Assembly (NCBI GenBank): GCA_023014335.1
Contig: JAECYW010000006.1
Span: 434,001-498,000 of the forward strand
Direction of reading: 5' to 3'
From: Galerina marginata
Taxonomy: Eukaryota > Basidiomycota > Agaricomycetes > Agaricales > Galerinaceae
Length of the DNA: 64,000 nt
Shown here: positions 35,166-45,129 of the stretch, in pieces
Layout of the letters: the number at the start of each line of letters is the position of its first letter
Position numbering within the stretch: the first letter of the stretch is position 1
The notes under the pieces: generated by a model
The model's input: only the letters and a program-made list of their open reading frames with translations
What the model was told of the DNA's origin: nothing
The model's database searches: none
Program-made: the position numbers and the translations under genes

Positions 35166-35681
35166 TAGGCATGGCTGATATTCTACGGTGGACCCAAGAT
35201 TAGACCAGTGAGCGACATTTAGACTTTATATTTGAGAGCCTCGGAATCCTAACGAATTAAGCCCCCATTCTTCCACAGCATGTCCGACCTCCTTCCAATG
35301 CCAGACCACCCGCCGTTGCCACCAGATATAGGTTGCCTGTGTGTTCATTTCCTCTATCATACGTTGTCCTTACTTTCGTAGTATTGCCTTCAAAAACGAA
35401 CACAAAAACTCGCCGTTAAAGTTCAGCTAATTGGTGTTTTTTTGGTGTGCTCTCGGCATGCCAACGTGTAAGCATTAACTTGAAGGTTATTGATGCGCCA
35501 GATACGCAAAGGATAGAGCCATCGTGCTTCACTGGCATCAGCTTAGGACATGCAATCGCTGGGCAAACACCCAATCAGAAAAGCCGCATGGATGATGTCC
35601 TACTCTATTAGAAGTAAAAATCGTACGGCTGGGCGCTCCGGCTGGATTCTGTGGTTCCTTGGAAATTCAAGCAAAAGACAT
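35166..35681. other. No gene recognised
   Basis: This is the 5' flank of the minus-strand gene at 34367-35165 and the 3' flank of the Ty3/Gypsy remnant. A + strand phrase near 35281 (ATGTCCGACCTCCTTCCAAT) opens a short frame that cannot be extended. Confidence 0.35.
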
Positions 35682-36856
35682 TCACTCCAGGCCTTTCTTT
35701 GGAACTGAAAAAGAACAGGTTTTGTTGAGGAAATTCAATGGTAAGTTTGTCGAGGCGTTGAAGTTAGGATTTCCTGGATAACGCTCAATATTAGTTGCTT
35801 TTCGTGGGTTTTTAAATGTTGCTAAATAAAAGGGATTGATAAATCTAGTGAGTGTAAGAATTCGAGGGCAAAATTGCGCAGTATTAACACGCTCCGTTTG
35901 GCTGCGAGCTTGGAAAGTATAAGTGGACTCCGAGAATGTCAAAGCCTCCGGGATTGGATAAAATACAGTAGAGGAGGCTCCGTTTCGATCGGTTGATTCC
36001 TGAGTATGGTGATGTCTTGATTCCTGTCAGCGTAATCGCAAGTAACACATCCTGTGTAGATGAAGAAAGGTCTGCCGACGAGAACTTCGAAAGGTGCGTT
36101 TTCAACAACATAGACCTGGAGGTATAGCTCCAAGTTTCCGAATTTGATTTTCAAATTCTCGCATAGTCCGGCCGTGAGCGATGACTGACTATTCGCTATT
36201 TCTGAGCCTGGATCCAGGACGCATTCCGCTTTGACAGAATTGTTCAAGACTGCAAATATCACCCGAAGACGATTTATCGGGGATGCTGTGAGGACCTTTC
36301 TTTGGATACGATCTCCTTGAACAAATCGGAGAACATAGGTACAATTTTTGCTTTCTTCGTCGCCCAACACTTCAAGCATGCCAACCGTGGTAGGAAGTCG
36401 TTTTGCTGTCGTTTTGTCTTTATAGTACCTTCGAATATCCAATGACACAGCAAGCAGTTCTTTCTGAGAGAGCGTAATCGTTCCTTCGAGAGATTTTTTG
36501 ATGACTTGCTTTACCAGTTCTGGATCCTCGATATCCGACGTGAATTTATACTGAGGAGGGGTGGCCGCTTTCTGTTTGAATTTAGGCGCCGACACGGGCG
36601 CTTGTTCGAGCGGTACCGCAAACCTTGTTTCCTTTCTCGGGGCGACCTTGGGAGCTAGGATTCTTTCAGGTCCGTCCGTTTTGCGCACATTGGGCGGTTC
36701 CTCAACTTCTTCCACCACTTTATTGGCTCTCGTAGAAAGTTTGTAAGCTGTCGCCGTAGGGTCATCCTCATCCTCAATGTCCTCGATTTTTCTAGCGGTA
36801 AACATCGATTCAACCGTCTCGATAGACTTGAACATCATCGTCGAGGTGGTTAACAA
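35682..36856 (-). pseudogene. Ty3/Gypsy gag-pol fragment with retropepsin-like protease
   Basis: The 305-residue frame 36856-35939 has an acidic/proline-rich start, the segment DIEDPELVKQVIKKSLEGTI and LSQKELLAVSLDIRRYYKD that precedes the protease in agaric Ty3/Gypsy polyproteins, then the protease: the catalytic loop DPGS at residues 215-218 (in place of the common DTG or DSG, but this form is seen in this fungal lineage) and the C-terminal VLVGRPFF motif near residue 260. A following frame (35942-35682) probably continues the polyprotein after a disruption. No reverse transcriptase or integrase follows, so the element is truncated. Its 5' side is cut at 36857 by the AAGTTAA-rich element. 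The minus-strand frame beyond that element (38593-38219) may be the displaced upstream part. Confidence 0.75.
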
Positions 36857-37002
36857 AGTTACTTTTACAAATTAACTTTTCCATACAAAAGTAACTTATT
36901 TTAACTTGTGTTAACTTTTGGCTGGTCAAGTTAATTTGTCCAAGTTAAGTTAAGTAAAAGTTAAGCTAAGTTAAGTGAAAGTTACAATAAGTCAAGTGAA
37001 AG

Positions 37003-37350
37003 TTAGGATGAGGGGCCAAGTTGCCGTAGGAAAAAGGTCACGAAGAGTGGGAGAAAGATGTGATCCACGCGAGAAGGGCAATGTACCTGGGTAAGGTCTG
37101 TAATGCTCTCCGCAGTGTGGGGCGGGAAGTCGTCCAGTTCTGCGCTGGGGGAAAGGACGCGACCATCGCGCGAGGCAGTGGCCTGGCGGATGGTGCCTAG
37201 TCTGCCGCGTCCGATTCCTGTCAATTGCAATTGGGGAGTGGGATATGATGGCAGAGGAAGGGAAGGAAGAGAGGAACGAAATCTTGGTAAGGATAAGGTG
37301 GTTAGAGAGTGGGACAGGCGGCCAACAATTAGGTAAAGTGGTGTTGGGAT
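37003..37350 (-). other. Open frame of unknown status
   Basis: A minus-strand frame of 136 codons (37413-37003) is open with a Ser/Leu/Pro-rich product. It lies within the AAGTTAA-rich element and partly overlaps the LTR-like repeat, so it is probably not a gene. Confidence 0.2.
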
Positions 37351-37372
37351 ATATAGATGGCCGAGGTAATTG

Positions 37373-37572
37373 TGTGCGGGCGCCAAGTTGGACCAGCGCT
37401 TATTCACGAACATTGTAGATTAGGTATTTGTTTATTCGCTTGCTCGTACAGGAACATTCGGGCATATAATTTCGTTTTGTATAGTACACTCTAGATAACA
37501 TGTAGATAGGAATATAAACCGCCAATCCAGGTGGAAGTGTCTAATGTCTATTTTACTGTCATGCCGCATTCA
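37373..37572 (+). repeat. LTR-like repeat, copy A
   Basis: The ~200-bp sequence starts TGTGCGGGCGCCAAGTTGG, contains GCGCTTATTCACGAACATT, TTGTATAGTACACTCTAGAT and a TATAAACC box, and matches 40740-40943 along its length. The TG start and CA end are compatible with a Ty3/Gypsy LTR. The similarity extends a little upstream (GATGGCCGAG), so borders are approximate. Confidence 0.6.
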
Positions 37573-38218
37573 AGGAAGTTCGTGCCAGGTTAACCAGCAA
37601 AGTTTGTTCAAGTTAACCTGTTTAAGCTAAATCTTGCCACTGTTAGTCTAAATTAACAGGACGAATTGATTTGACCGCAAAGTTTGGTACAGTTTATTCG
37701 GCTACCCGTGGCCTTAATTTATTGACACGATTTCGAGACGTGCAAATGCACCTGTCCAGTTTGTGCATTGTAATTTATCGAGAAAACGCACATTAATGGA
37801 ATATACTGGCCAATCGTGACGACGGAGTGCTCACGCCGCCATTCCAATGACTCACCGTTTTGTTAATCTATTACGGACGGACGAGATACACCGTGTACTT
37901 CACTTGCTTGTAACCCCTCCCAGCTAATTTCCACAAACATGTCGGGTTCACACTGCTCGACGTCAGTTACACGCACTGCCGCGGTGCCCAAGCAGTGCCC
38001 CGCTCGCAAGTCATAAAGTACTCTGGCCAACAGGTGTCAGAAATACACTGTGTCTTCAAAGCGAAGGTATGGGCCATACGCATAATGTCTTATCGTTATC
38101 TAATAGGCACTCGCTTGAGGGGCAAAAGTGTGGGAATGTTCAAGTTAAATTGTCCACGCGTGGGAAAAGTAAAGTTAAAGTTAATACGCTTGCGTTTGGC
38201 AGAGACAAGTTAACCAAG

Positions 38219-38593
38219 TTAACTTGAAAAAGTAACTTTATTGACTGTCTGATTGACCCACTGATTGAGTACACAAGTGATGAGTTTGGTATTAGGATAC
38301 AATTTTCGGCATTTGTTGAGGATGACTTCCTCAGCTGACTCCTTGGGTGTGGTAGGTTTTGCGACAGGGTGAGGTTGGGTTATCTTTGAGTCCAAGGGCT
38401 CGCAGTCGATATGCACACAAAGTTCGTTATTCACTGAAGGGTTGATGGTGCGCTGGAGGTGTATTTCGGCGTCTTCGATTTCAACCATGGAGGCAGGTCG
38501 CGATACGGGTTTTGCAGGGACAATGGAAGTATCTATTTGTTGAGAGATAATTACATCGTTTGACTTGGTGCCATCAAAGACATTGGTGGACAT
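38219..38593 (-). pseudogene. Possible displaced upstream part of the Ty3/Gypsy polyprotein
   Basis: A 124-codon minus-strand frame, rich in Glu/Lys/Pro, ends exactly at the right border of the AAGTTAA-rich element while the protease frame starts at its left border. The NVFDGTKSND start resembles the linker between gag and protease in agaric Ty3/Gypsy elements only weakly. The assignment rests mostly on position. Confidence 0.35.
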
Positions 38594-38780
38594 CAGTGGT
38601 CACCAATGGACACTGGTGACTACTGATGGGCATTGGTGGAGGGTGACGGATATTGGTGGATATCAATCAACACGATTAGATAATGCACACCGGTGATGTG
38701 CGGCGGAGAATAAAAAAGAAGTCAAGCGCTCAACATTGGTGTCCATTGAACACCATCGCATACCATTGGAATCCAATGGT
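38580..38780. repeat. CATTGG/CCAATG-rich degenerate repeat, left of the KDZ gene
   Basis: Repeated short words ACCAATGGACACTGGTG, GGCATTGGTGGA, GATATTGGTGGATATC, ACATTGGTGTCCATTG and CCATTGGAATCCAATGG, many of them self-complementary. The same words fill 40950-41510 on the other side of the KDZ remnant. Confidence 0.65.
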
Positions 38781-38931
38781 GCGTAGCAAAAGTCTCCGTG
38801 TAATACAACATTTGTCACTGTATGGGCACCCGCACTTCCGTCTTTCTGCATGTGATAAGGGATTGTGGTCTCGGTAAGCCGTCTTTTTCCTTTCTTTCCC
38901 TCCCCTCCTTTTCTTCCTGAATCCTTGCACG

Positions 38932-40655
38932 ATGGAACCAACAGTCTTCACCGTACGCGTCAATTCCAAGACCAAGAAAGCCACGCTCGTCGATATCGCT
39001 CAAGCTCTCTCTATTGCGCACGATCTTCCGGGGAAAATACTCGCCGTCAATATCAACAACCACCTGAAAGCCCACCCTGAGCTTGTTTCGGACCCTCGAT
39101 TTCAAGGCCTGTACGTGTATCGACCCGATCCGACTGGAAGTATCAAGGACACGAAGAAGAGCTCCGAAAAAGCAGCAGAAGATGCTGTCGAGGCGGAGAA
39201 GGGTGCAGGCGAAGCTACTGGGTGAGTTTACATCAGAGATACGATTAGTCTAATCTGATTTGTTCTCAGAGCCAATAAAACGTTGCTTGATTTGAAAGTT
39301 ACAACTGATCCGCCCGCCCAGTATACCCCGCCTGGGAACTACGGCCAATGCGACTTCAAACTTTCGTCAAGGTATTTCTGTTCTATTTCTTCAAACATTT
39401 TTCTCCTCTACATAATGTTCGCTCGTTTTTAGGTTTTGGTACTGAGGACGTCGACCCCATGCAGGACGATGGAAATACCACCTCCCCTGAGGACTTATCC
39501 GGCATGCAGCTGGAGGATGGTGACCGCTCGTCTCTCGATGGACCGGCCCCGCAGATATCTAAGCCCTCAGTTCCGCAAGAGGGCTCCCCGAACAAGGTTG
39601 TTGGTTCAAGTAAGCCGCTTTAACATCTGAGTTATTTTTTAGGTTAATCAAATCCTTTTTAAGTTGCCGTTAGTCTAGTAGATCGTACAGGGAGTCAATC
39701 AATTCCCGATGAGATATGGCTTAAGAGCGAGGATATCCCGATTATTGAACATAGTCGAGGAAATCAAGTTGTTTATACTACGTCACTCTCGAAGCTGATA
39801 CCTGAATTGATTGCCAACCACTCCCCGATGAAAGGTGCGTTTGAACCAGCCGTACTTTCATTGATTCTGTTGCCTTAACTTTTCACAAAGGACGAGCTGG
39901 GGACCGCCTTTTTCGAAGCGGTCGGGTTGACCCCAATACTCAGATTGACCTAGGAACCATCGAGAGCCTTCTTCCTGACCGAATTTCGGACAACAAGCGG
40001 TTTAATATTTCTCAAGTAAACAACTACGAACTCACAAAGGATGATGACGGAGTATTTTCGTGCAAGTTATTTTGGGGACGGGATGAACCCGAAGTGAGTC
40101 ACTGCGCTTCTCCTACATTTGCTATACATAATCGGCCTTGTTATTTTACCAGAACACCTTTGGGGTATGTTATCTCAATAACTCTTCAGTATTTTTTATA
40201 CTAAAATTGCACGTTAGCCGCCCCAGGTGCTTGCCATATTAGATAAAATCTGGCAGGATAACGACGAACTTAGGCCAAGCTTCATTGCGTACGATGACGC
40301 ATGCGACCTTCTCCGCCACATTGTCACCCAAAACGCTAACAGTCACTGGCTGAAATCCACAAAATTTGTTGTCGACGCCTGGCATTACATCGGACACCGC
40401 TCAACCGACGTGTTATGCAGAATTTGGTGTAACCCAGCTCCAACAAACGGGTCCCAACCAGACTTAATTCTGACTCAAACAAGTGATGATGGTGAAATTC
40501 ATACCGTACGAGCATTCAATACCGAAACCGCAGAGCACCTCAACTCCTGGCTAGACGGCTTCGACTGACAGCTTCGCCAGATGTCAGAATCTGTCGAGGA
40601 GAGAATTATAAAGAAAGGTTTGGATCTTACGGAGGAGTTTTGGGAGGAGGATTAG
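38932..40655 (+). pseudogene. KDZ-superfamily transposase gene, internally deleted
   Basis: The gene begins at ATG 38932 with a SAP-like N-terminal helix pair (TLVDIAQALSIAHDLPGKIL, then NINNHLKAHPELVSDP). Exons at 38932-39221 and 39270-39371 join in phase; pieces at about 39431-39608, 39664-39834, 39891-40093 and 40221-40655 carry family-typical text (IIEHSRGNQVVYTTSLSKL, GRAGDRLFRSGRVDPNTQID, FIAYDDACDLLRHIVTQN, KFVVDAWHYIGHRSTDVLC, AFNTETAEHLNSWLDGF). These belong to the SAP/cysteine-cluster proteins linked to KDZ transposons in basidiomycetes. The cysteine-cluster middle part is missing, the frame breaks at the second to third exon junction, and TGA 40566 interrupts the end, after which the frame continues QLRQMSES to EEFWEED. 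It is therefore dead. KDZ transposase moves DNA transposons; family linkage to TET/JBP genes is published. Confidence 0.72.
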
Positions 40656-40739
40656 CTTAGGAATTTCCGAATAGCATTCCACTACTTTGTGCCGAGTATT
40701 AGGATAGATTGATGGCCGAGCCAATCTCCGAGCCAATCA

Positions 40740-40943
40740 TGTGCCGGCGCCAAGTTAGGCCGGCGCTTATTCACGAACATTGGAGGCTAGTAATTGTTCG
40801 TTTACTCACTTGCTTGTACAGGAACTTTCTAGTTTATAATTTTCTTTTATGTAGTACATTCTAGATAATATGCTCAGAGGTATATAAACCCTCCATTCGA
40901 GGGTAGAAGAGTCTAATTACTGTTTTTACCAACGCTGCGCTCA
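40740..40943 (+). repeat. LTR-like repeat, copy B
   Basis: Direct-orientation partner of 37373-37572, starting TGTGCCGGCGCCAAGTTAGG and containing GCGCTTATTCACGAACATT, CTTGTACAGGAAC, TAGTACATTCTAGATAAT and GGTATATAAACC. The 3.37-kb interval between the copies holds no gag or pol, so these may be two solo LTRs and not the ends of one element. Confidence 0.6.
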
Positions 40944-40949
40944 ATAGTA

Positions 40950-41510
40950 CTCAGTTTACCAATGTTGTTCAGCGGAAGTCATTGGCATTCCCGACGTAGT
41001 TCACTGACATGCAGTGAATGTCATCAATAATATACACCAAAAATCAATGATAATCACCAGAATTCTGAGCAAACTGCCTCAATATCCAATGTTATTCATT
41101 GGATAGGGAGAAAACTCCGCTGTCGGGCGCTGTATTTCAGTAGAAAACCATTGAATTCCGGTGCCTCCCACTGGAAATCTAGCGGGTTTCCACTGATATA
41201 CACTGGTGCTCCGTGTAATCACCAACGGAGTTCAATGGACACAACACTTGGAGCACCAGTGTACACCAATGAAGTTCAATGGATACGACACTCAGGTACC
41301 AGTGGAAGTCAATGGATGTGATAATTAAAGTACGTTGTACAACAGTGGCTATTACTCACTTCCATTGGAATCAGATGGGCAACACTGATGTACAATGGTT
41401 GCGCAATTTTGGCACATGGTTTCCATTGCTCGCTGATGGTTCTCAATAGATACGCAGGTGGTCTCCGTTGGAAATCAACGGTGTCCACTGAAGTCCGATG
41501 GCATTGCAAC
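40950..41510. repeat. CATTGG/CCAATG-rich degenerate repeat, right of the KDZ gene
   Basis: About 25 copies of words such as CACTGGTG, ACACCAATGAAGTTCAATGG, ACCAGTGGAAGTCAATGGAT, CCACTGGAAATC and TCCAATGTTATTCATTGGAT. The array partly overlaps the 3' end of the gene at 41443-41940. Confidence 0.65.
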
Positions 41511-41940
41511 CTCGGCGCATATTACTGCCTGGTTTCGGGTTCTCCAGGGAGTCTTCCCACATCGCGGCAATCTAAAGAATACATGGGCACGAAGTCAGCA
41601 CAAATATCCGCAGAAATAATGGCTGGGAGCGGAAGATGGGGAGGAGGGGCGAGACGTACGTGCGACATGGCTTCTTTGGCCCGGCCGGCATTGTCGTCGT
41701 TCCATTTCTTCGTGCTCCTTGCGAATTCAGTGCTTTCGTGCGTCTTGTAAGGACGGAAGCTCCGCAGCCTCGAAAGAAGAAGTGGCTCGTCATAATAGGG
41801 TGCCTGGTTCTTGCGAGACATCAGTAAATTTGTTATGGTCGCACTGGAACTGTAAAGCTTACCAGTTGACCGTCCTTAAGGAAGAGCCATTCCTCCTCGC
41901 CCTGATCATCGGTTTCTTGCTGCGACGTCTGCTCTTGGAG
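41443..41940 (-). CDS. Unrecognised small protein, three or more exons
   Basis: Exons 41940-41863, 41809-41660 and 41571-41443 join in phase (118 residues) with good splice sites (CTG|GTAAGC, CTCGCAAG|, CAC|GTACGTC, TTCTTTAG|). The product starts with a Gln/Glu-rich acidic helix (EQTSQQETDDQGEEEWLFLK), continues with a basic middle (RLRSFRPYKTHESTEFARST) and ends MWEDSLENPKPGSN before running into CATTGG repeat sequence, so the last 20 residues may be recently recruited. The 5' end is open: an upstream exon at about 42015-41989 and a start at 42613 (MDFGWTLTISTPP) would fit in phase, and the 500-bp MITE at 42032-42531 would then sit inside an intron. No family recognised. Confidence 0.5.
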
Positions 41941-42031
41941 CTGGTGTAAAATTGAAATTGGTCAGATTAAAATACAGGCCTCATAGCTGACGGTGTACTC
42001 GCCTCTAACGACGCGGTTCTTGTGAATAAAC

Positions 42032-42531
42032 CAAGGGGGCACCGGGATTCGAATCCGTGACCCGGGGGTAGGGGGGGGGGGTGGGCTGCCGGAGGCTTAG
42101 AAAAATTTTATTTTTGGGGGTAAACTTTGAAATTTTACGCACAAGTACTAGTTTTCGGTGTGTAGCTGAGCAATGCACCAATTTCGTAACTCCAAGGCTT
42201 CATTTTCGACAGTTGATGCGCATTTACGGCACCTGGGGAGAGGTTTTGACGACTGAGGAGCACGGTGAGACTTCAAAAAACACAGGGTGTACCAGTCCCC
42301 ATACATTTAATTTATATTACACACTGAAAAGCTGTTGTTTCTGCCAATTCACGGTGCTGCAGCTCGGCCAAGTCAAGACCCTCAAGTCAGAGATCACAAA
42401 GGTGAGTAAAACATACCGCTTTTGGACGAAAAACATACCCGATATGGGTTGCGGGAGGGGGGGGGGGGTAGGCGAGAGCTTAAAGAGAAAAATCGACCCC
42501 GGGTATTTTTTCGAATCCCGGTGCCCCCTTG
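42032..42531. mobile_element. hAT-type MITE copy 1, 500 bp, TSD GAATAAAC
   Basis: Terminal inverted repeats CAAGGGGGCACCGGGATTCG(AA) on the left and the exact complement on the right; flanking 8-bp duplications GAATAAAC at 42024-42031 and 42532-42539. G-runs (GGGGGTAGGGGGGGGG; GCGGGAGGGGGGGGGGG) lie just inside both ends. There is no transposase. It is about 90% similar by eye to the inverted copy at 55178-55676. Confidence 0.95.
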
Positions 42532-43056
42532 GAATAAACCGCCTTCTACCCCCCCCTATCTCTGGAAATTTTACAGGGGGAGTTGATATTGTCAGAGTCC
42601 ATCCAAAGTCCATCGGTTGCGTCGACAGACATGGGACAGGTAGAGATTGAAGCTTTGAAGCCTTGAGTCCCTGAGGGGTTGCGTGATATGGCGGGAGATG
42701 AGTCGTTCGTCGAGACTAGGGGAGAGGGTTAGGGTTCAAAATGGGAATATTACCGTTTTGGGAACACCGTTGTTCACAGCCACTCATTAAGTATCTCGCA
42801 AGTGGAGGTGCTGGTCAAGTGCTGGTTACGAGACCCAAAGGGTATCGTTCTTTTACCCCAGGATCCAGCTTCGTTCTCACGGTATCTGTAGTTTTGCCCC
42901 CGATTAGGAAGGAGGAATGGATCACATGTTTTCTGGGAAAACAATCATGCTCATCCGAAAAGGCCCTGCTCAGGCTGCTGCCAGATGATTGATGATGTCT
43001 GTGTTATTCTCTTTCAATGCGTATGTCAGCATAAACTAGATCTAACCTAAGAGCTA

Positions 43057-43110
43057 TACTGTAAGCAATTGTTTACGCGTTACGTTGCCACCATACAATT
43101 GCTTACAGTA
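43057..43110. repeat. Perfect 16-bp inverted repeat, 22-bp loop
   Basis: TACTGTAAGCAATTGT at 43057-43072 and ACAATTGCTTACAGTA at 43095-43110 are exact complements. It could be a tiny fold-back element or a protein-binding site. Confidence 0.85.
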
Positions 43111-44695
43111 CTCGAGCAGTCGAGGAAAGATTACATACGAGTTAATTTGTTTCGAAGTGTGTCAGCGGCCAAAAAAAAATGCGTGAAAAATTCGGCCTGC
43201 TGGATCTACTTACCTCTATTGACGCAGTTTTCGAGACGGAGAACCCAGAAAGGCAGAGGTCACCGAAGCCTCCATGTCGGGTGCGAGATGGGAAGAAGCA
43301 CACCCTACAATGATGGAAAATGACAGAGCGCAGTGAGGTAGAAAGAAGGTGAGCAGCTGGTAAGGAGGTGGACGCGGGTCATGTCTACACTGACACCAGC
43401 GGTGAAGGAGCAGTGAATGAGCTACGGGCAGAGAAAACGAGTCAGGGGTGCAACTGAAAGGCTGTCGTCGGGAAGCCTCACTGAGCAGTCACAAGCTTGA
43501 TAGGACCACGTTGTATTGTCGAGAACAGACAGATACAGGACAGACGTTACAGTAAAAGATAAAGATGAAAGAAAGAGAAAACTTCCTATCTAGAGTCCGA
43601 TCGCAGGTCACGTGAATATAACGATAAGATAAGATACTAAGAGTCCGTGTGGTGTCTCGTCAGGCACAAGGCTGCCCGTTCCCAACACAAACAGGGTAGA
43701 GATTCGCGAGAACACCTCGCCGACGGCAGTTGTCAGTGACGCCCTCGGGAGAGGGGGCATGAAGACGTCGTCGAGGCCAACACGGTCCTCGCCGAGCTTG
43801 GGGTGAGGGGCATGAGGGCAGGACAGCGGATGAATCCAACAATAATCAATGAATAGCTTAAGCTGGAGGAAATGAAGCCGGAGGTGGGGTTGACGAGGTG
43901 CTCGAGCCGTCTGCGGATCTTGGGTGGGAACGACGGTCAGTACCAAAGAGGCCTGAAACAAGGAATGTGCTCACCTGGAGGAAATACATTAGTCGCTATC
44001 TTATCGTCGTTCTCTGCTTTGGTTTCGTCGATTAGACTGTACGATATCCGATTGAAGAACGCAAAATGAGTGTCCGATCAGCTGCCGCTAGAGTGAGCAT
44101 CAGCAGGTTGTTGACAGTACAAGGCGGCAAGTGCAGGTCAGTGTGAGTAGAAGCGTGGAGGCCTGCAGTGGTTAGCGACATCGGGATTCGTATTTGTCAG
44201 AGGAGGGAACAGCGAGCAAAGGGGATAGGTACGATCATCTGAGTTTGGTCACCCATCAGCTGCTGATCTAACGACTCTGGTAAATAGGGGCATACAAGTC
44301 ATTTAATCGCGTTGGCGCAGTCGATTTCCTCTGGATAATTTACCTGCTCCGGATCCATTTTCACCTCTGTTCTCGTCTTTCCTCCCTCTCTGTAATAGTA
44401 CGACCAATAATCCATCAAGCACCTGCCCGTAAACTGCACGCGGAGAACAGGCAAATTCAGACACATTCCATTGTAAAGAGCTAGACACCAAATGCGCTAA
44501 GAAATAATTTACTTAGGGATGACTACTTTGCGTAGTCGTCGCTTTCGCAGGCTTCGCGCCTGCCTGTCCTTACTGTTCCCTTTGTTTTTTTGTTCGGTGG
44601 CTGCAGCTCGAGCCGTGAGTTCTAATAAATTAATATTGTCAGTCTAAAATTCTCCGATTAGTGCCCGAGTATTCTTAGAAGAAAAGTAAGATGCC

Positions 44696-44838
44696 AAAAA
44701 AGGGGTCGAGTATATGCCACGCGCAGCGTTGGCCCGCACAGCCAGTTCAAAAAATACGAGGGCACGCCGGTGTAGTAAATTTCTCAAAAATAAGGGGTCT
44801 CGTACATGCCGCGCACAGCGTTGGCCCACACCGCCAGT
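44696..44838. repeat. Tandem duplication, ~88-bp unit
   Basis: AAAAAAGGGGTCGAGTATAT-GCCACGCGCAGCGTTGGCCC is repeated 88 bp later as ATAAGGGGTCTCGTACAT-GCCGCGCACAGCGTTGGCCC. It lies 300 bp before the DIRS-like coding region and could be part of that element's terminal repeats, but this is not shown. Confidence 0.65.
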
Positions 44839-45129
44839 CACTTTCACGCTGAGCTGATCGCGTGTACGCTCCGGGTAATTGGATGAATTAAGATAACGCG
44901 ATCACCATCGATCGGCTCAGAATTTAAGTCAGACAATATCCTTGAGCAATTTTTTCTGTCCCATAGGATCTCTGCATTTAGGGATAGGTGGGACATTGCA
45001 CACTATTTGGGAGAGGATGAGACCGAGAACTCCTTTTCATAGGACTTTCGTCTCGACACTCATATCTTCTCCCAGGTAAGAAATTTGATAGAACTCTCGT
45101 CTTGATGCTCATATCCTCTCCCAGAGGAA

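Larger units (their letters stand above)
36857..38239. mobile_element. 1.4-kb inverted-repeat element with AAGTTAA subterminal motifs
   Basis: The left end reads AAAGTTACTTTTACAAATTA and the right end, reverse-complemented, AAAGTTACTTTTTCAAGTTA. Both ends are crowded with AAGTTAA/TTAACTT (36860-37000 and 38115-38240, with more at 37590-37660). No transposase is present, so it is non-autonomous. It separates two minus-strand retrotransposon frames, which suggests insertion into a Ty3/Gypsy copy. A convincing target duplication was not found. One of the LTR-like repeats (37373-37572) lies inside it. Confidence 0.6.
42540..45129. other. Gene-poor spacer
   Basis: No gene recognised. A minus-strand frame at 43961-43608 contains PKLGEDRVGLDDVFMPPLPR followed by ASLTTAVGEVFSRISTLFVL, which looks coding-like but has no identifiable family or partner exon. 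Two tandem duplications lie at the right end (44696-44838 and about 45039-45127, the latter around CTCATATC-TCTCCCAG). Confidence 0.35.

Noticed and set aside
35281..35345. Start of a gene on the + strand (ATGTCCGACCTCCTTCCAAT)
   Set aside because: The frame ends quickly, no in-phase exon was found, and no homology is apparent.
42060..42080. tRNA gene at the MITE end (TTCGAATCC with GGGGGCA-like strand)
   Set aside because: There is no D-arm, anticodon arm or A-box at proper distance, and the motif lies in the TIR of both MITE copies. Reported only as a B-box-like finding.
42722..42738. Interstitial telomere (GAGGGTTAGGGTTC)
   Set aside because: It has only two TTAGGG-like units, too short to separate from chance.
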